Of a stretch of DNA of 9,539 bases, positions 1-6,786 are shown in pieces. The stretch lies in assembly GCA_937952445.1 (NCBI GenBank), contig CALGAA010000012.1:1-9539 (forward strand). Direction: 5' to 3'. Source of the DNA: an uncultured Bacteroidota bacterium (GTDB taxonomy: Bacteria > Bacteroidota > Bacteroidia > Chitinophagales > Saprospiraceae). A program made the position numbers and the translations under genes. Below the pieces are notes generated by a model. That model saw only the letters and a program-made list of their open reading frames with translations. It had not been told where the DNA came from and did not search any database. How positions within the stretch are numbered: position 1 is the stretch's first letter; the number at the start of each line of letters is the position of its first letter.

Positions 1-1
1 C

Positions 2-1438
2 ATTTCACGTCAGCTATGGTGGGGCCATCGCATCCCTGCGTGGTATTTCAAAGAGAAAATTTTCGTCGCATCTACCGCGGAAGAAGCACTGGAGCAGGCC
101 CGGCAGACATTTCCGGAGGACGACCTTAAATTGGAAGATTTGACCCAGGATGAAGACGTCCTGGACACTTGGTTTTCGTCATGGTTGTGGCCGTTTTCGG
201 TTTTTGATGGCATGAACGGTGGGGAAGAGATAGATTACTACTATCCGACTTCGACTCTGGTGACCGGATGGGACATCATATTTCTTTGGGTAGCGCGAAT
301 GATCATGGCCGGTTATGAGTGGAAGGGAGAAATGCCCTTCCGGCAGGTGTATTTCACCGGTATGGTTCGTGACAAACAACGGCGTAAAATGAGTAAATCC
401 CTGGGGAATTCACCCGATGCCCTGGAATTGATTGAAAAATTTGGTGCGGATGGGGTGCGATTTGGCCTGTTGTCCTCGTCGCCTGCAGGAGGAGATCTAC
501 TGTTTGATGACAAGCTCTGTGAACAAGGGCGCAACTTCTGCAACAAAATGTGGAACGGGTTAAGGCTGATCAAAGGCTGGTCGGTCGTCGCTGAAGATCA
601 AAATGAAGTAGAGCTGAAAATTCGGCGAACCGTGTTGACCTGGTTTGAGGATGAACTCAGCAAAACCGCGGATTTAGTTCAAAAAGATTTTGAAAAATAT
701 CGATTATCGGAAGCCGTTATGCGGCTGTACAACTTTATTTGGAACGATTTCTTTTCCTGGTTACTCGAAGTTGTCAAACCGCCGTACGGTGACCCAATGG
801 ATCAGGAATCTTACGACCGAATCCTCTCGATTTACGAAAATCTGATGAAATTGCTCCATCCGTTTATGCCTTTCGTGACAGAGGAAATCTACCAACAACT
901 CAAGCCCCGACAAAAAGGTGACTTTGTAGGACTCACCCAATGGCCCGGACAAAAATCCTCCGGACATTCCCTGGATCCGGCCATGAAAATCGTACACAAT
1001 CTGGTCACTGAGGTGCGGGATTTACGCAACAAACACCAAATAAAACAAAAAGAAGGGCTTGATTTTTATCTGGCGGACAACCCCGATGCCCGGGAATTAC
1101 TCGACCAACGAGGGATTCGGGAAATCTTAATTAAAATGGCGGCTCTGGATAGCATCGAAATGACGGGGGATGCTCCGGATGCGATGCATGCCAGCATCGT
1201 ACAGGGGCGGATCAAGGCGTACGTAATATTGCCGGGTGTCGATGTGGAAGAAGAACGGAAAAAACTCGAAGCTGATTTAGAATATGCCATCGGATTCGTC
1301 CGACAAATCGAATCAAAGTTATCCAACGAGCGATTCGTCCAAAATGCCCCGGAAGCCATAGTGGAAAAGGAACGGAAAAAACTGGAGGATGGGAAACAGC
1401 GGGTCGCTATGTTAAAAGATAGTCTGAAGCGGCTTTAG
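2..1438 (+). CDS. valS: Valyl-tRNA synthetase, C-terminal part (5' end outside window)
   Basis: This enzyme charges tRNA-Val with valine in the cytoplasm. The reading frame is open from base 2, and its first residues, ISRQLWWGHRIPAWY, are the class I synthetase block just after the editing domain, so the true start lies left of the window. 478 residues are visible, roughly the last half of a protein usually near 870-900 residues. The WFSSWLWPFS region at about fragment residues 57-66 and the KMSKS ATP-binding loop (bases 386-400, fragment residues 129-133, followed by LGNSPD) identify the Rossmann catalytic core. The helical anticodon-binding domain follows. The last 65 or so residues, starting near VDVEEERKKL, are rich in Glu, Lys and Arg and match the C-terminal coiled-coil arm that ValS uses to grip tRNA. 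The stop is TAG at 1436-1438. The frame is intact, and the identification is near certain. Confidence 0.97.
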   Translation: MSRQLWWGHRIPAWYFKEKIFVASTAEEALEQARQTFPEDDLKLEDLTQDEDVLDTWFSSWLWPFSVFDGMNGGEEIDYYYPTSTLVTGWDIIFLWVARMIMAGYEWKGEMPFRQVYFTGMVRDKQRRKMSKSLGNSPDALELIEKFGADGVRFGLLSSSPAGGDLLFDDKLCEQGRNFCNKMWNGLRLIKGWSVVAEDQNEVELKIRRTVLTWFEDELSKTADLVQKDFEKYRLSEAVMRLYNFIWNDFFSWLLEVVKPPYGDPMDQESYDRILSIYENLMKLLHPFMPFVTEEIYQQLKPRQKGDFVGLTQWPGQKSSGHSLDPAMKIVHNLVTEVRDLRNKHQIKQKEGLDFYLADNPDARELLDQRGIREILIKMAALDSIEMTGDAPDAMHASIVQGRIKAYVILPGVDVEEERKKLEADLEYAIGFVRQIESKLSNERFVQNAPEAIVEKERKKLEDGKQRVAMLKDSLKRL

Positions 1439-1521
1439 CCTGGATCATCCATGGTAATTGCCTTATGTAGGGTCTACTCATAAATTCTGAAATTGATTCC
1501 CGGAAATAACGGTTTACGGTG

Positions 1522-1536
1522 CGTCCTGAAAGGACG
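1522..1536. repeat. Short perfect inverted repeat (CGTCCT-GAA-AGGACG)
   Basis: Six-base arms pair perfectly around a GAA loop, forming a compact hairpin. It sits between a GC-rich lead-in and an eight-A run starting four bases downstream. On neither strand is the stem followed directly by a T run, so it does not fit a simple intrinsic terminator. It resembles small dispersed intergenic hairpin repeats found in some environmental bacterial genomes, but only one copy is visible here, so that is a guess. Confidence 0.45.
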
Positions 1537-1537
1537 A

Positions 1538-1589
1538 TGGAAAAAAAACATCAAAACGCTGCAGTCAGCTTCATATGGTAAAGACTGCA
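1538..1589 (-). terminator. Possible terminator stem-loop downstream of the M48 gene
   Basis: TGCAGTC at 1560-1566 and GACTGCA at 1583-1589 are perfect seven-base inverted repeats around a 16-base loop. Read on the minus strand, the stem is followed by GCGTTTTGATG and then an eight-T run. This could end transcription of the minus-strand cluster, whose last gene stops at 1755. The long loop, the interrupted T tract and the 165-base distance from the stop codon make it only a moderate candidate. Confidence 0.4.
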
Positions 1590-1754
1590 AAGTTCATCCA
1601 TTTTAAGCTAATGTTGGGTGGTATGATGCACCAGATCCAAAGTTCGTGAAGTTCGTCAGGGAGATATCCTTTTGACTAACAACCCGTTTCTGTGTTTTCA
1701 ATCGCAAGCTATCTAACAATTCCCGTAAAATTCCACCTTTGATTCCAGCTTCCG

Positions 1755-3239
1755 TTATGGATTAACCGTATTGGCGCGCACGACCAGTTTGATCTTATCG
1801 TTGGCATTGAGTCGCTGGTTCAATTCCATACTATTGAGAATAGCCAATTCATTGAAGCGGCTGCTCGGCATATTAAACCGGGAAAGAGCTTGCTGAAGTG
1901 TCATCGCAGATGGAACCGTGGCGACCTTAATTTGCTCTGGTTTAACATTGATCCGGGCCGGGTCGGTAAGCGTCTTGAAATTATCCATGGTAAACAGGAA
2001 GTAATTCGCGAACTGCCCAAACTCATTCCTGGGAGCCACACCCAACATTTGATAGATTACATTATTGGATCGATCAAGATAAAAATAAGTAAGCAAACGA
2101 ACGCTCTGGTTTGGGTCTTGTTCGTTGATTTGATCGGCAACCAATTGCAGTGAATTGTAACCACTGACCGATTTACTATTGGATTCCACCACATTCAGGT
2201 TAAAATTCTGAACGAAGGATTGCGCCACCTCCTCGAGGGAATTCCCCTGCGCCAGGCTCAGCACCATCAAGGCATTTTGATTGTCCGGTGCCATTTGGAC
2301 CTGCGATGTGGTATTAACCAGCCTCCATCCGTTGGGATAGGGAAACTGAAACCGGAGTTGGGGGTGGTAAAACACCCCGTTGTCGGTGTACCCTTCCCTG
2401 GGATCTTCACCATAAATGATCCCATCGATCAATTCGAGATATGAGTTGCGGTTGACTTTATATTCGGGCAATTGGAGTTTGTTTTGCCATTCCGCGGCCA
2501 ATTCGTGAACCCGCGTAAAACGATCGGCGGGATTGGGGTGGGTGGAAGGGAAAGTCGGTAGGGCATTGGCACCGCTTTCTTCACCCAGCCGGCCGATTGT
2601 TCGGAAAAAATTGGCCATATGGTTGGCGTCATACCCGATCTTGGTGGAATATTCCACGCCGAGTTCGTCGGACTGGCTTTCATGTGCCCTGCTGTTGCTC
2701 AACAACATCAACTGCACCCCCTGGGATAATTCATTGGCAAATTGCCGCACCGTGGGGGAAAGGACGAGTCCCACCATCAGACCGACCTGAGATAAAATCT
2801 GGTTGGTATATTGCTCGGCACTGTGCCTGGCTGTTACGTGACCGATTTCATGGCCCAACACCCCTGCAAATTCTGCTTCATTGGAGAAATGGGCCAGGAT
2901 TCCACGGGTAAAATATACGTATCCTCCCGGCAAAGCAAATGCGTTGACCACCGGTGAATTCAAAATTTTAAATTCGAACGGGAGATCAGGCCGATGCGAT
3001 ACTTTGACCATTTTATTCCCTTCCCGGGTGATAAAGTCCTGGATCTCCTTATCTTCATACAAACCAAACTCTGCAATCACCGCGGGATCGGATTGGGCAC
3101 CCATCGCTTTTTCCTGATCGATGCTCATAAAACTGAGCTGTTTTTTCCCTGTAACCGGATTGCGGGTACACGAGAAACATATTGTCAATAGGAGAAAGGT
3201 GATCAGCGGTAAAAATCGATTAATTCCAGACAGGTTCAT
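1755..3239 (-). CDS. M48-family zinc metalloprotease, predicted lipoprotein
   Basis: This is a predicted membrane-anchored zinc endopeptidase of the BepA/LoiP-like M48 type, acting in the envelope on misfolded or misassembled proteins. Residues 1-24 form a lipoprotein signal with a hydrophobic stretch (about 9-22) ending in a Cys-Phe-Ser-Cys lipobox, with Cys24 as the likely lipidated residue. NPVTGKKQL (27-35) is a signature just after the anchor in this family. The active-site motif is HEIGH at 130-134, and Glu187 in the AHESQSDELG segment is the likely third zinc ligand. STHPNPADR near 232-240 is also family-typical. After about residue 260 comes a C-terminal extension, and residues about 440-490 resemble the LysM-like tail seen on some M48 lipoproteins. 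At 494 residues it is an expected size for such two-part proteins. It is the last gene of the minus-strand cluster, 48 bases after the A-type carrier gene. The ATG start directly precedes the signal peptide. Confidence 0.93.
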   Translation of the reverse strand: MNLSGINRFLPLITFLLLTICFSCTRNPVTGKKQLSFMSIDQEKAMGAQSDPAVIAEFGLYEDKEIQDFITREGNKMVKVSHRPDLPFEFKILNSPVVNAFALPGGYVYFTRGILAHFSNEAEFAGVLGHEIGHVTARHSAEQYTNQILSQVGLMVGLVLSPTVRQFANELSQGVQLMLLSNSRAHESQSDELGVEYSTKIGYDANHMANFFRTIGRLGEESGANALPTFPSTHPNPADRFTRVHELAAEWQNKLQLPEYKVNRNSYLELIDGIIYGEDPREGYTDNGVFYHPQLRFQFPYPNGWRLVNTTSQVQMAPDNQNALMVLSLAQGNSLEEVAQSFVQNFNLNVVESNSKSVSGYNSLQLVADQINEQDPNQSVRLLTYFYLDRSNNVIYQMLGVAPRNEFGQFANYFLFTMDNFKTLTDPARINVKPEQIKVATVPSAMTLQQALSRFNMPSSRFNELAILNSMELNQRLNANDKIKLVVRANTVNP

Positions 3240-3287
3240 ACGCTATGATTATCGGGTATATAATGGTTATCGATTAAATATAATAAT

Positions 3288-3614
3288 TTACAACGAAAAA
3301 CTTTCCCCACAAGCACACGATCTACTGGCATTGGGGTTGTCAAAATAAAATCCCTTGCCCGTCAGGCCGCCAGAAAACTCCAATTTGGTGTTCACCAAAT
3401 ACAGAAAACTACGCAGATCGGTCACGATTTTCACTCCGTTGTCTTCGAAAACCTGATCGTCAGGTTTCGATTCGGTATCGAATTCCATTTGATACGTTAA
3501 CCCCGAACAACCACCACTGGTCACGCTTACCCGTACAAAATGATCGTCGCCGATATCCCCATTTTGCCTAATTTCTTCAATTCTCGTTTTGGCACTATCC
3601 CCAACAAATAACAT
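3288..3614 (-). CDS. iscA: A-type iron-sulfur carrier, IscA/HesB family
   Basis: This is a small cytoplasmic protein that accepts Fe-S clusters or iron and passes them to apo-enzymes. I chose the ATG at 3614, giving 108 residues. The three conserved cysteines are then Cys36 (in GGCSGLTY), Cys100 and Cys102 (in SCACGESF), almost exactly the spacing and positions of E. coli IscA (35, 99, 101). A longer frame begins with TTG at 3638 and adds eight residues, MNKLKFSK. That region overlaps the leader just after a TAnnTTTG-like promoter box, so the ATG is preferred. The C-terminal Cys-Ala-Cys-Gly-Glu-Ser-Phe ending is complete. The gene lies 155 bases downstream of the cysteine desulfurase in the same direction and 48 bases before the M48 protease gene, so it belongs functionally with the desulfurase. 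Whether it is IscA, SufA or ErpA by function cannot be told from sequence alone. Confidence 0.93.
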   Translation of the reverse strand: MLFVGDSAKTRIEEIRQNGDIGDDHFVRVSVTSGGCSGLTYQMEFDTESKPDDQVFEDNGVKIVTDLRSFLYLVNTKLEFSGGLTGKGFYFDNPNASRSCACGESFSL

Positions 3615-3639
3615 CTTACTGAACTTTAATTTATTCAAA

Positions 3640-3647
3640 CAAAACTA
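3640..3647 (-). promoter_or_regulatory. Possible Bacteroidota -7 promoter box (TAGTTTTG) for iscA
   Basis: The minus strand reads TAGTTTTG, an exact fit to the TAnnTTTG -7 consensus of the Bacteroidota primary sigma factor. The first base of the box is 33 bases upstream of the preferred iscA ATG at 3614, leaving a short leader. No clean TTTG -33 element is visible; ATTCG lies roughly 20 bases upstream. It would let iscA and the protease be transcribed separately from the desulfurase. The match is short and could occur by chance. Confidence 0.35.
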
Positions 3648-3769
3648 CTGAATTAACCGGACTTCGAATCCCTGACATCCAAAACCACAAACAGTTTAAT
3701 TCAAAATTCTGTTCAATTTGATGTAAAATTGTTCAAAAATCGCTTCCTGAAAATCCATTTCCAATGGGT

Positions 3770-4969
3770 TTATCCGAGATCAACTCCTGCCTTATACATT
3801 TGCCATACCGGATTTTCCTGGCGCAGCATTTCGATTTTCTCCATAAAAACGCTTATGGTTCGGTCTATGTCTTCCATTTTGGTCGAACGCCCCAGGCTAA
3901 AACGGATGGAAGATTTGGCGTCAGCTTCCGTTAATCCCATGGCCAAAAGTACGTGGGAAGGGTCCGGATCGGCAGAAGTACAGGCTGAGCCGGAAGATAC
4001 GGCCACGACATCATTGACCTGGACCATGAGTTGTTCTCCGTCCACAAATTTAAAACAGAGATTTGTAACGTGCGGGAGCCGGTGACCTGGATCTCCATTG
4101 ACCGATGCCGCTTCCACGTTTTGTAAAAAATGCTGTTCGAGATGGTCTCTCATCGCACTCAATCGTTCCGCATCAGCATTCATCTCCTGCCTGGCCAGTT
4201 CAGCAGCCTTTCCCATTCCTACGATGCCCGGAACATTGAGGGTTCCACTACGCAGACCCGTCTGATGCCCTCCTCCATGAATTTCAGCTTTAATTTTGGT
4301 TCTTGGTTTTTGTGAACTGATGTACAACCCTCCTGTACCTTTGGGACCGTAAAATTTGTGACCGCTAAATGCCATCAGGTCAATATAATGGTCCCGGGGA
4401 TGAACCGGAATTTTTCCTACCGCCTGTGTTGCATCGCATACAAAAAATACTTTTTTGTCCCGGCAGATTTGACCAATTTCATGAACCGGATGGATGACAC
4501 CTGATTCGTTGTTGGCCCACATCAAAACGACAGCCATGGTCTTATCATTAATGGCCTCTGTCAGTTGACCCAAATCAATATGACCAAGTTCATCCACCGG
4601 AAGACGGGTGACGGACCAATTTAGCCTTTCGAGATGATCCAGGGTGTCCAGCACCGCTGGATGTTCGGTCACACACGTCACCAGGTGATTGTATTTGCCT
4701 TGCCAGGTGGCAGCAAGGCCTTTTAAAGCCAAATTGATCGATTCGGTAGCTCCACTGGTATAGATCAGGCTTTCAGGTTCCACATCCAGCAACCCCGCCA
4801 GACGAGCGGTCGCATTCTCCACTGCAGCAGTGGCCTCCCAGCCAAAGGGATGGCTTCGGCTGTTTGCATTTCCGGGAGCCTGGGTAAAATAGGGCAGCAT
4901 TTCCTCCAATACCCTTTGATCGACAGGGGTAGTAGCGTTGTGATCTAAATAAATTCGATTATCAGTCAC
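3770..4969 (-). CDS. iscS: Cysteine desulfurase, group I IscS/NifS type
   Basis: This PLP-dependent enzyme removes sulfur from L-cysteine, giving alanine and an enzyme-bound persulfide for Fe-S clusters, thio-tRNA and other sulfur uses. The 399-residue length is typical. YLDHNATTPVD (7-17) opens the fold, and SGATESINLALKG (72-84) is the cofactor-phosphate region. His103 in TEHPAV stacks on PLP, Asp179 and Gln182 (DATQAVGK) hold the ring, and Lys205 in SGHKFYGPKG is the Schiff-base lysine. Cys330 in SSGSACTS is the catalytic persulfide cysteine on the long loop that marks group I enzymes. All sit within one or two positions of E. coli IscS. The start is GTG at 4969; no ATG occurs before residue 24, and the fold begins at residue 6, so GTG is very likely right. 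It leads the minus-strand cluster with iscA, but no iscU scaffold or IscR regulator lies beside it. Confidence 0.96.
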   Translation of the reverse strand: MTDNRIYLDHNATTPVDQRVLEEMLPYFTQAPGNANSRSHPFGWEATAAVENATARLAGLLDVEPESLIYTSGATESINLALKGLAATWQGKYNHLVTCVTEHPAVLDTLDHLERLNWSVTRLPVDELGHIDLGQLTEAINDKTMAVVLMWANNESGVIHPVHEIGQICRDKKVFFVCDATQAVGKIPVHPRDHYIDLMAFSGHKFYGPKGTGGLYISSQKPRTKIKAEIHGGGHQTGLRSGTLNVPGIVGMGKAAELARQEMNADAERLSAMRDHLEQHFLQNVEAASVNGDPGHRLPHVTNLCFKFVDGEQLMVQVNDVVAVSSGSACTSADPDPSHVLLAMGLTEADAKSSIRFSLGRSTKMEDIDRTISVFMEKIEMLRQENPVWQMYKAGVDLG

Positions 4970-5064
4970 GGTTTATTATATTGTGCATTCATAGGAATAT
5001 GATCTCTAAGATAACAAACAATGGAGCAATCCGGTTATAAAACGCGGCTGACAATCTGAGATAA

Positions 5065-5895
5065 ATGAAAGATCAAGATGAATTAATACAGTGGAAATCG
5101 CTTTTTCAACGTGAACAACAAGGGAAGACGCCTGATGATATGGCGTATTCCCCCATAGCTTCCATCAACATGCCACCGTATATTCCGGGTTCCAGGGAAA
5201 ATGAGACCGCTTTTGGCACACGGGTGTCAACGGTTGAACATTGTTTCTGGGTGGATAATTCAGCCGTCGAATGGTTTACAGGCATGGCAGACCAGCTGGC
5301 CGGGTACGATAAAATAACGTTTCAGGGAAACCTAAATACTGATAATGCAAACCGGCTGCGCAATGCCCTCCAATCTCGTGTCGACCCGAAGAATTTCACC
5401 CTAAAAATTAAGGAGCCCCTACCCGATATCCTGGATCTGGGAAATCCAGGTGTATTGTCTGACATCCGTTCATTATTCAGGCAGGGCATACCACCTCCCG
5501 GAGGAGTGGTGTTTCAGCCTGGCCATGATTTTATCCGAAATATAGGACTCATCCGGGGTATTCAAAAGCATTTATATCCATCGGAAGGAGAGAATTCTTC
5601 AGTTCTTCATTCTGGTATTTACATCCCATTTCACGAGCAGGAAAACAAAAGCCGGGAAGGCAATCTTATACCCTTGACCAATCAGATTCTTTCTATGATG
5701 ATCAGTGGATTACACCGGTTCATCTGGGACGTTAGGTCAGCAAATGCCTGGCAAAAGGCCAATTTGATCTACTTTCTGAACATTCCCGAAATTTTGGCTC
5801 GCGAAGGGAATGTTTTCCAGGAGAAGGATCCTATTCGTGGCAGTGGATTTTTCGAGGAACTGAGCGATCAGATTGCCCGTACACTTCAAGCATAA
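5065..5895 (+). CDS. Short divergent methylmalonyl-CoA mutase small-subunit-like protein
   Basis: There is no firm family assignment. By eye several segments line up, in order, with the TIM-barrel part of methylmalonyl-CoA mutase small subunits. ITFQGNLN (84-91) corresponds to the early barrel strand segment, and QPGHDFIRNIGLIRGIQKHL (151-170) to the family's F-x-E-I-A-x-x-R-A-A-R-x-L-W helix. The LHSGIYIPFHEQENKSREG stretch (181-199) with the following helix and DV corresponds to the substrate-side segment, and LNIPEILAREGNVFQEKDPIRGS (238-260) then FFEELSDQI to the closing DP-x-x-GS-Y-Y-x-E-x-L-T block. The usual small subunit exceeds 500 residues; this is 276 and has no cobalamin-binding domain. 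GS-Y-Y is replaced by GSGFF, so catalysis is doubtful. No large mutase subunit is next to it. The ATG at 5065 follows an A-rich leader, diverging from iscS by 95 bases. It could be a non-catalytic paralogue, a partner of a mutase elsewhere, or a remnant still under selection. Confidence 0.5.
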   Translation: MKDQDELIQWKSLFQREQQGKTPDDMAYSPIASINMPPYIPGSRENETAFGTRVSTVEHCFWVDNSAVEWFTGMADQLAGYDKITFQGNLNTDNANRLRNALQSRVDPKNFTLKIKEPLPDILDLGNPGVLSDIRSLFRQGIPPPGGVVFQPGHDFIRNIGLIRGIQKHLYPSEGENSSVLHSGIYIPFHEQENKSREGNLIPLTNQILSMMISGLHRFIWDVRSANAWQKANLIYFLNIPEILAREGNVFQEKDPIRGSGFFEELSDQIARTLQA

Positions 5896-5903
5896 AAAAC
5901 AAA

Positions 5904-5938
5904 GGCAGCAATGGGGATCTTACTATCCCATTACTGCC
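5904..5938. terminator. Bidirectional intrinsic terminator between the mutase-like gene and hsp20
   Basis: GGCAGCAATGGG (5904-5915) and CCCATTACTGCC (5927-5938) form a 12-base stem with an 11-base loop. The single mismatch is C-A on the plus-strand RNA but becomes a U-G wobble on the minus-strand RNA, so the stem is complete there. On the minus strand it is followed by TTTGTTTTTTATG, a good U tract ending hsp20 transcription. On the plus strand it is followed by atatttcttt and lies eight bases past the stop codon of the mutase-like gene. Confidence 0.8.
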
Positions 5939-6009
5939 ATATTTCTTTAGAATCTGGAGTAAATAGCACGGTTGGCCATTATGTTATACAATTACAGTTC
6001 TGGTATTTA

Positions 6010-6036
6010 GGGGTAAATTGGCACTTCAACTACCCC
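6010..6036 (-). other. Small stem-loop just after the hsp20 stop codon
   Basis: GGGGTA (6010-6015) pairs with TACCCC (6031-6036), and TTG (6018-6020) with CAA (6027-6029), around a six-base loop with a small internal bulge. It begins about 15 bases past the hsp20 stop on the minus strand. No T run follows, so it could protect the 3' end of the message rather than terminate it. Support is structural only. Confidence 0.3.
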
Positions 6037-6050
6037 CTGTTTCATACCAT

Positions 6051-6497
6051 TTACTTAACTGCAATCAAGCGTGGGGCTTTTTTCTTAGCCTCTTCTTTCT
6101 TAGGAAGGTTGACATACAGTACACCATCTTTATAGGTGGCGCTTACTTTGTCACCATCCACAGATTTGGGCAAGGTAAAGCTTCGTCGGAAAGCGTTATA
6201 CCCAAATTCCCGATGGGTATAATCATCTTCGACTTTTTCTTCTTTTTCCTCACGCTCATAACCTATGGTCAATACCTGATCTTCCACGTTGACTTGAAAA
6301 TCCGACTTATCCATTCCAGGGGCAGCGACTTCAATCACGTAGTCATCTTCTCTTTCCCTGATGTTGGTGGCCGGGACTCTCATGCGTACTGGAAAATCAT
6401 CCCAGAATGAAGTTAATTCCGGACCAAAGAAATTTTCTACAAGGCTAGAAAGTCTTGGTCGTGTAGTTCCGTTTGAAATTCTTGCTAATGATCTCAT
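6051..6497 (-). CDS. Small heat-shock protein, Hsp20/alpha-crystallin family
   Basis: This is a cytoplasmic ATP-independent holdase that binds unfolding proteins during heat or other stress and hands them to DnaK/ClpB. The 148-residue length is normal. Residues 1-40 are a variable N-terminal arm with FFGPELTSFWDDF. The alpha-crystallin domain runs about 42-135, with VPATNIREREDDYVIEVAAPGM at its start, REFGYNAFRRSFTLP in the middle and the signature A-x-x-x-x-GVLYVNLPK at 120-133. The tail ends in LIAV, supplying an I-x-V type motif used for oligomer assembly. The ATG at 6497 is the only sensible start. The gene is transcribed alone, with a sigma-54-like element about 50-65 bases upstream and a strong terminator beyond the 3' end. 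Confidence 0.96.
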   Translation of the reverse strand: MRSLARISNGTTRPRLSSLVENFFGPELTSFWDDFPVRMRVPATNIREREDDYVIEVAAPGMDKSDFQVNVEDQVLTIGYEREEKEEKVEDDYTHREFGYNAFRRSFTLPKSVDGDKVSATYKDGVLYVNLPKKEEAKKKAPRLIAVK

Positions 6498-6548
6498 AAT
6501 TTATATTTTTTAGGTTAAACAATCAAGTTCGTTTTCACTAATATATTA

Positions 6549-6564
6549 TGCAAATCGCGTTCCA
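6549..6564 (-). promoter_or_regulatory. Sigma-54 (RpoN) type -24/-12 promoter for hsp20
   Basis: The minus strand reads TGGAACGCGATTTGCA, against the sigma-54 consensus TGGCACG-N4-TTGCA. One core base differs (A for C after TGG), and the invariant GG and GC dinucleotides are separated by exactly ten bases, as required. The predicted transcription start is near 6538, giving a leader of about 40 bases before the hsp20 ATG at 6497. No competing TAnnTTTG box is evident in this leader. Confidence 0.55.
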
Positions 6565-6575
6565 TTTGAAATATT

Positions 6576-6651
6576 TGACATTTTGTCGGACATATTAGAG
6601 TCATTATGACATTTTTGCCGCATGGTGGATATTTTTTCCGTCATTTTGTCA
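6576..6651. promoter_or_regulatory. Cluster of palindromic GACA/TGTC sites, possible activator binding region
   Basis: Three related sites lie upstream of the hsp20 promoter. GACA-TTT-TGTC is a perfect inverted repeat at 6577-6587. GTCAT-T-ATGAC at 6600-6610 is a perfect palindrome. GTCATTTTGTCAC is a looser copy at 6640-6652. On the minus strand all share words such as AAAATGTCA or AAAATGACG. Relative to the predicted hsp20 start near 6538 their centres are about -44, -67 and -107. The outer two suit an enhancer-binding activator of sigma-54. They also lie upstream of gntP, so shared control is possible. Confidence 0.45.
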
Positions 6652-6786
6652 CGATCGTGGGAATCCCTTTCTGGAAAAGGAATAAAACCCTTCCTTCCTT
6701 AAAATTTCTTTACCTGATTTTTCTAAGAAGAAATCAATTCAGAATGAAAATTTTATACTTCATTAACCATGTCGGTGAAATTGTGA

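Larger units (their letters stand above)
1439..1754. other. Convergent intergenic region, no supported gene
   Basis: This 316-base gap lies between the ends of valS (+) and the M48 protease gene (-). I find no protein-coding gene with a credible start. It holds a compact inverted repeat at 1522-1536 and a larger stem-loop at 1560-1589, listed separately, and a short 9-base tandem repeat of the word aagttcgt near 1640-1656. A 52-codon open stretch without ATG on the minus strand (1761-1603) is noted among the rejected items. Confidence 0.6.

Noticed and set aside
1603..1761. 52-codon open frame on the minus strand just after the M48 gene, reading partly as KGGILRELLDSLRLKTQKRV
   Set aside because: It has no ATG start, only internal TTG codons, no ribosome binding site, and begins inside the end of the M48 gene; I recognise no family. 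It could be a decayed gene end, but the evidence is too thin to call.
4970..5064. TATCTTAG on the minus strand as a -7 box for iscS
   Set aside because: It departs from TAnnTTTG at one base and has no -33 element at the right distance, so it is not better than chance in this A/T-rich gap.
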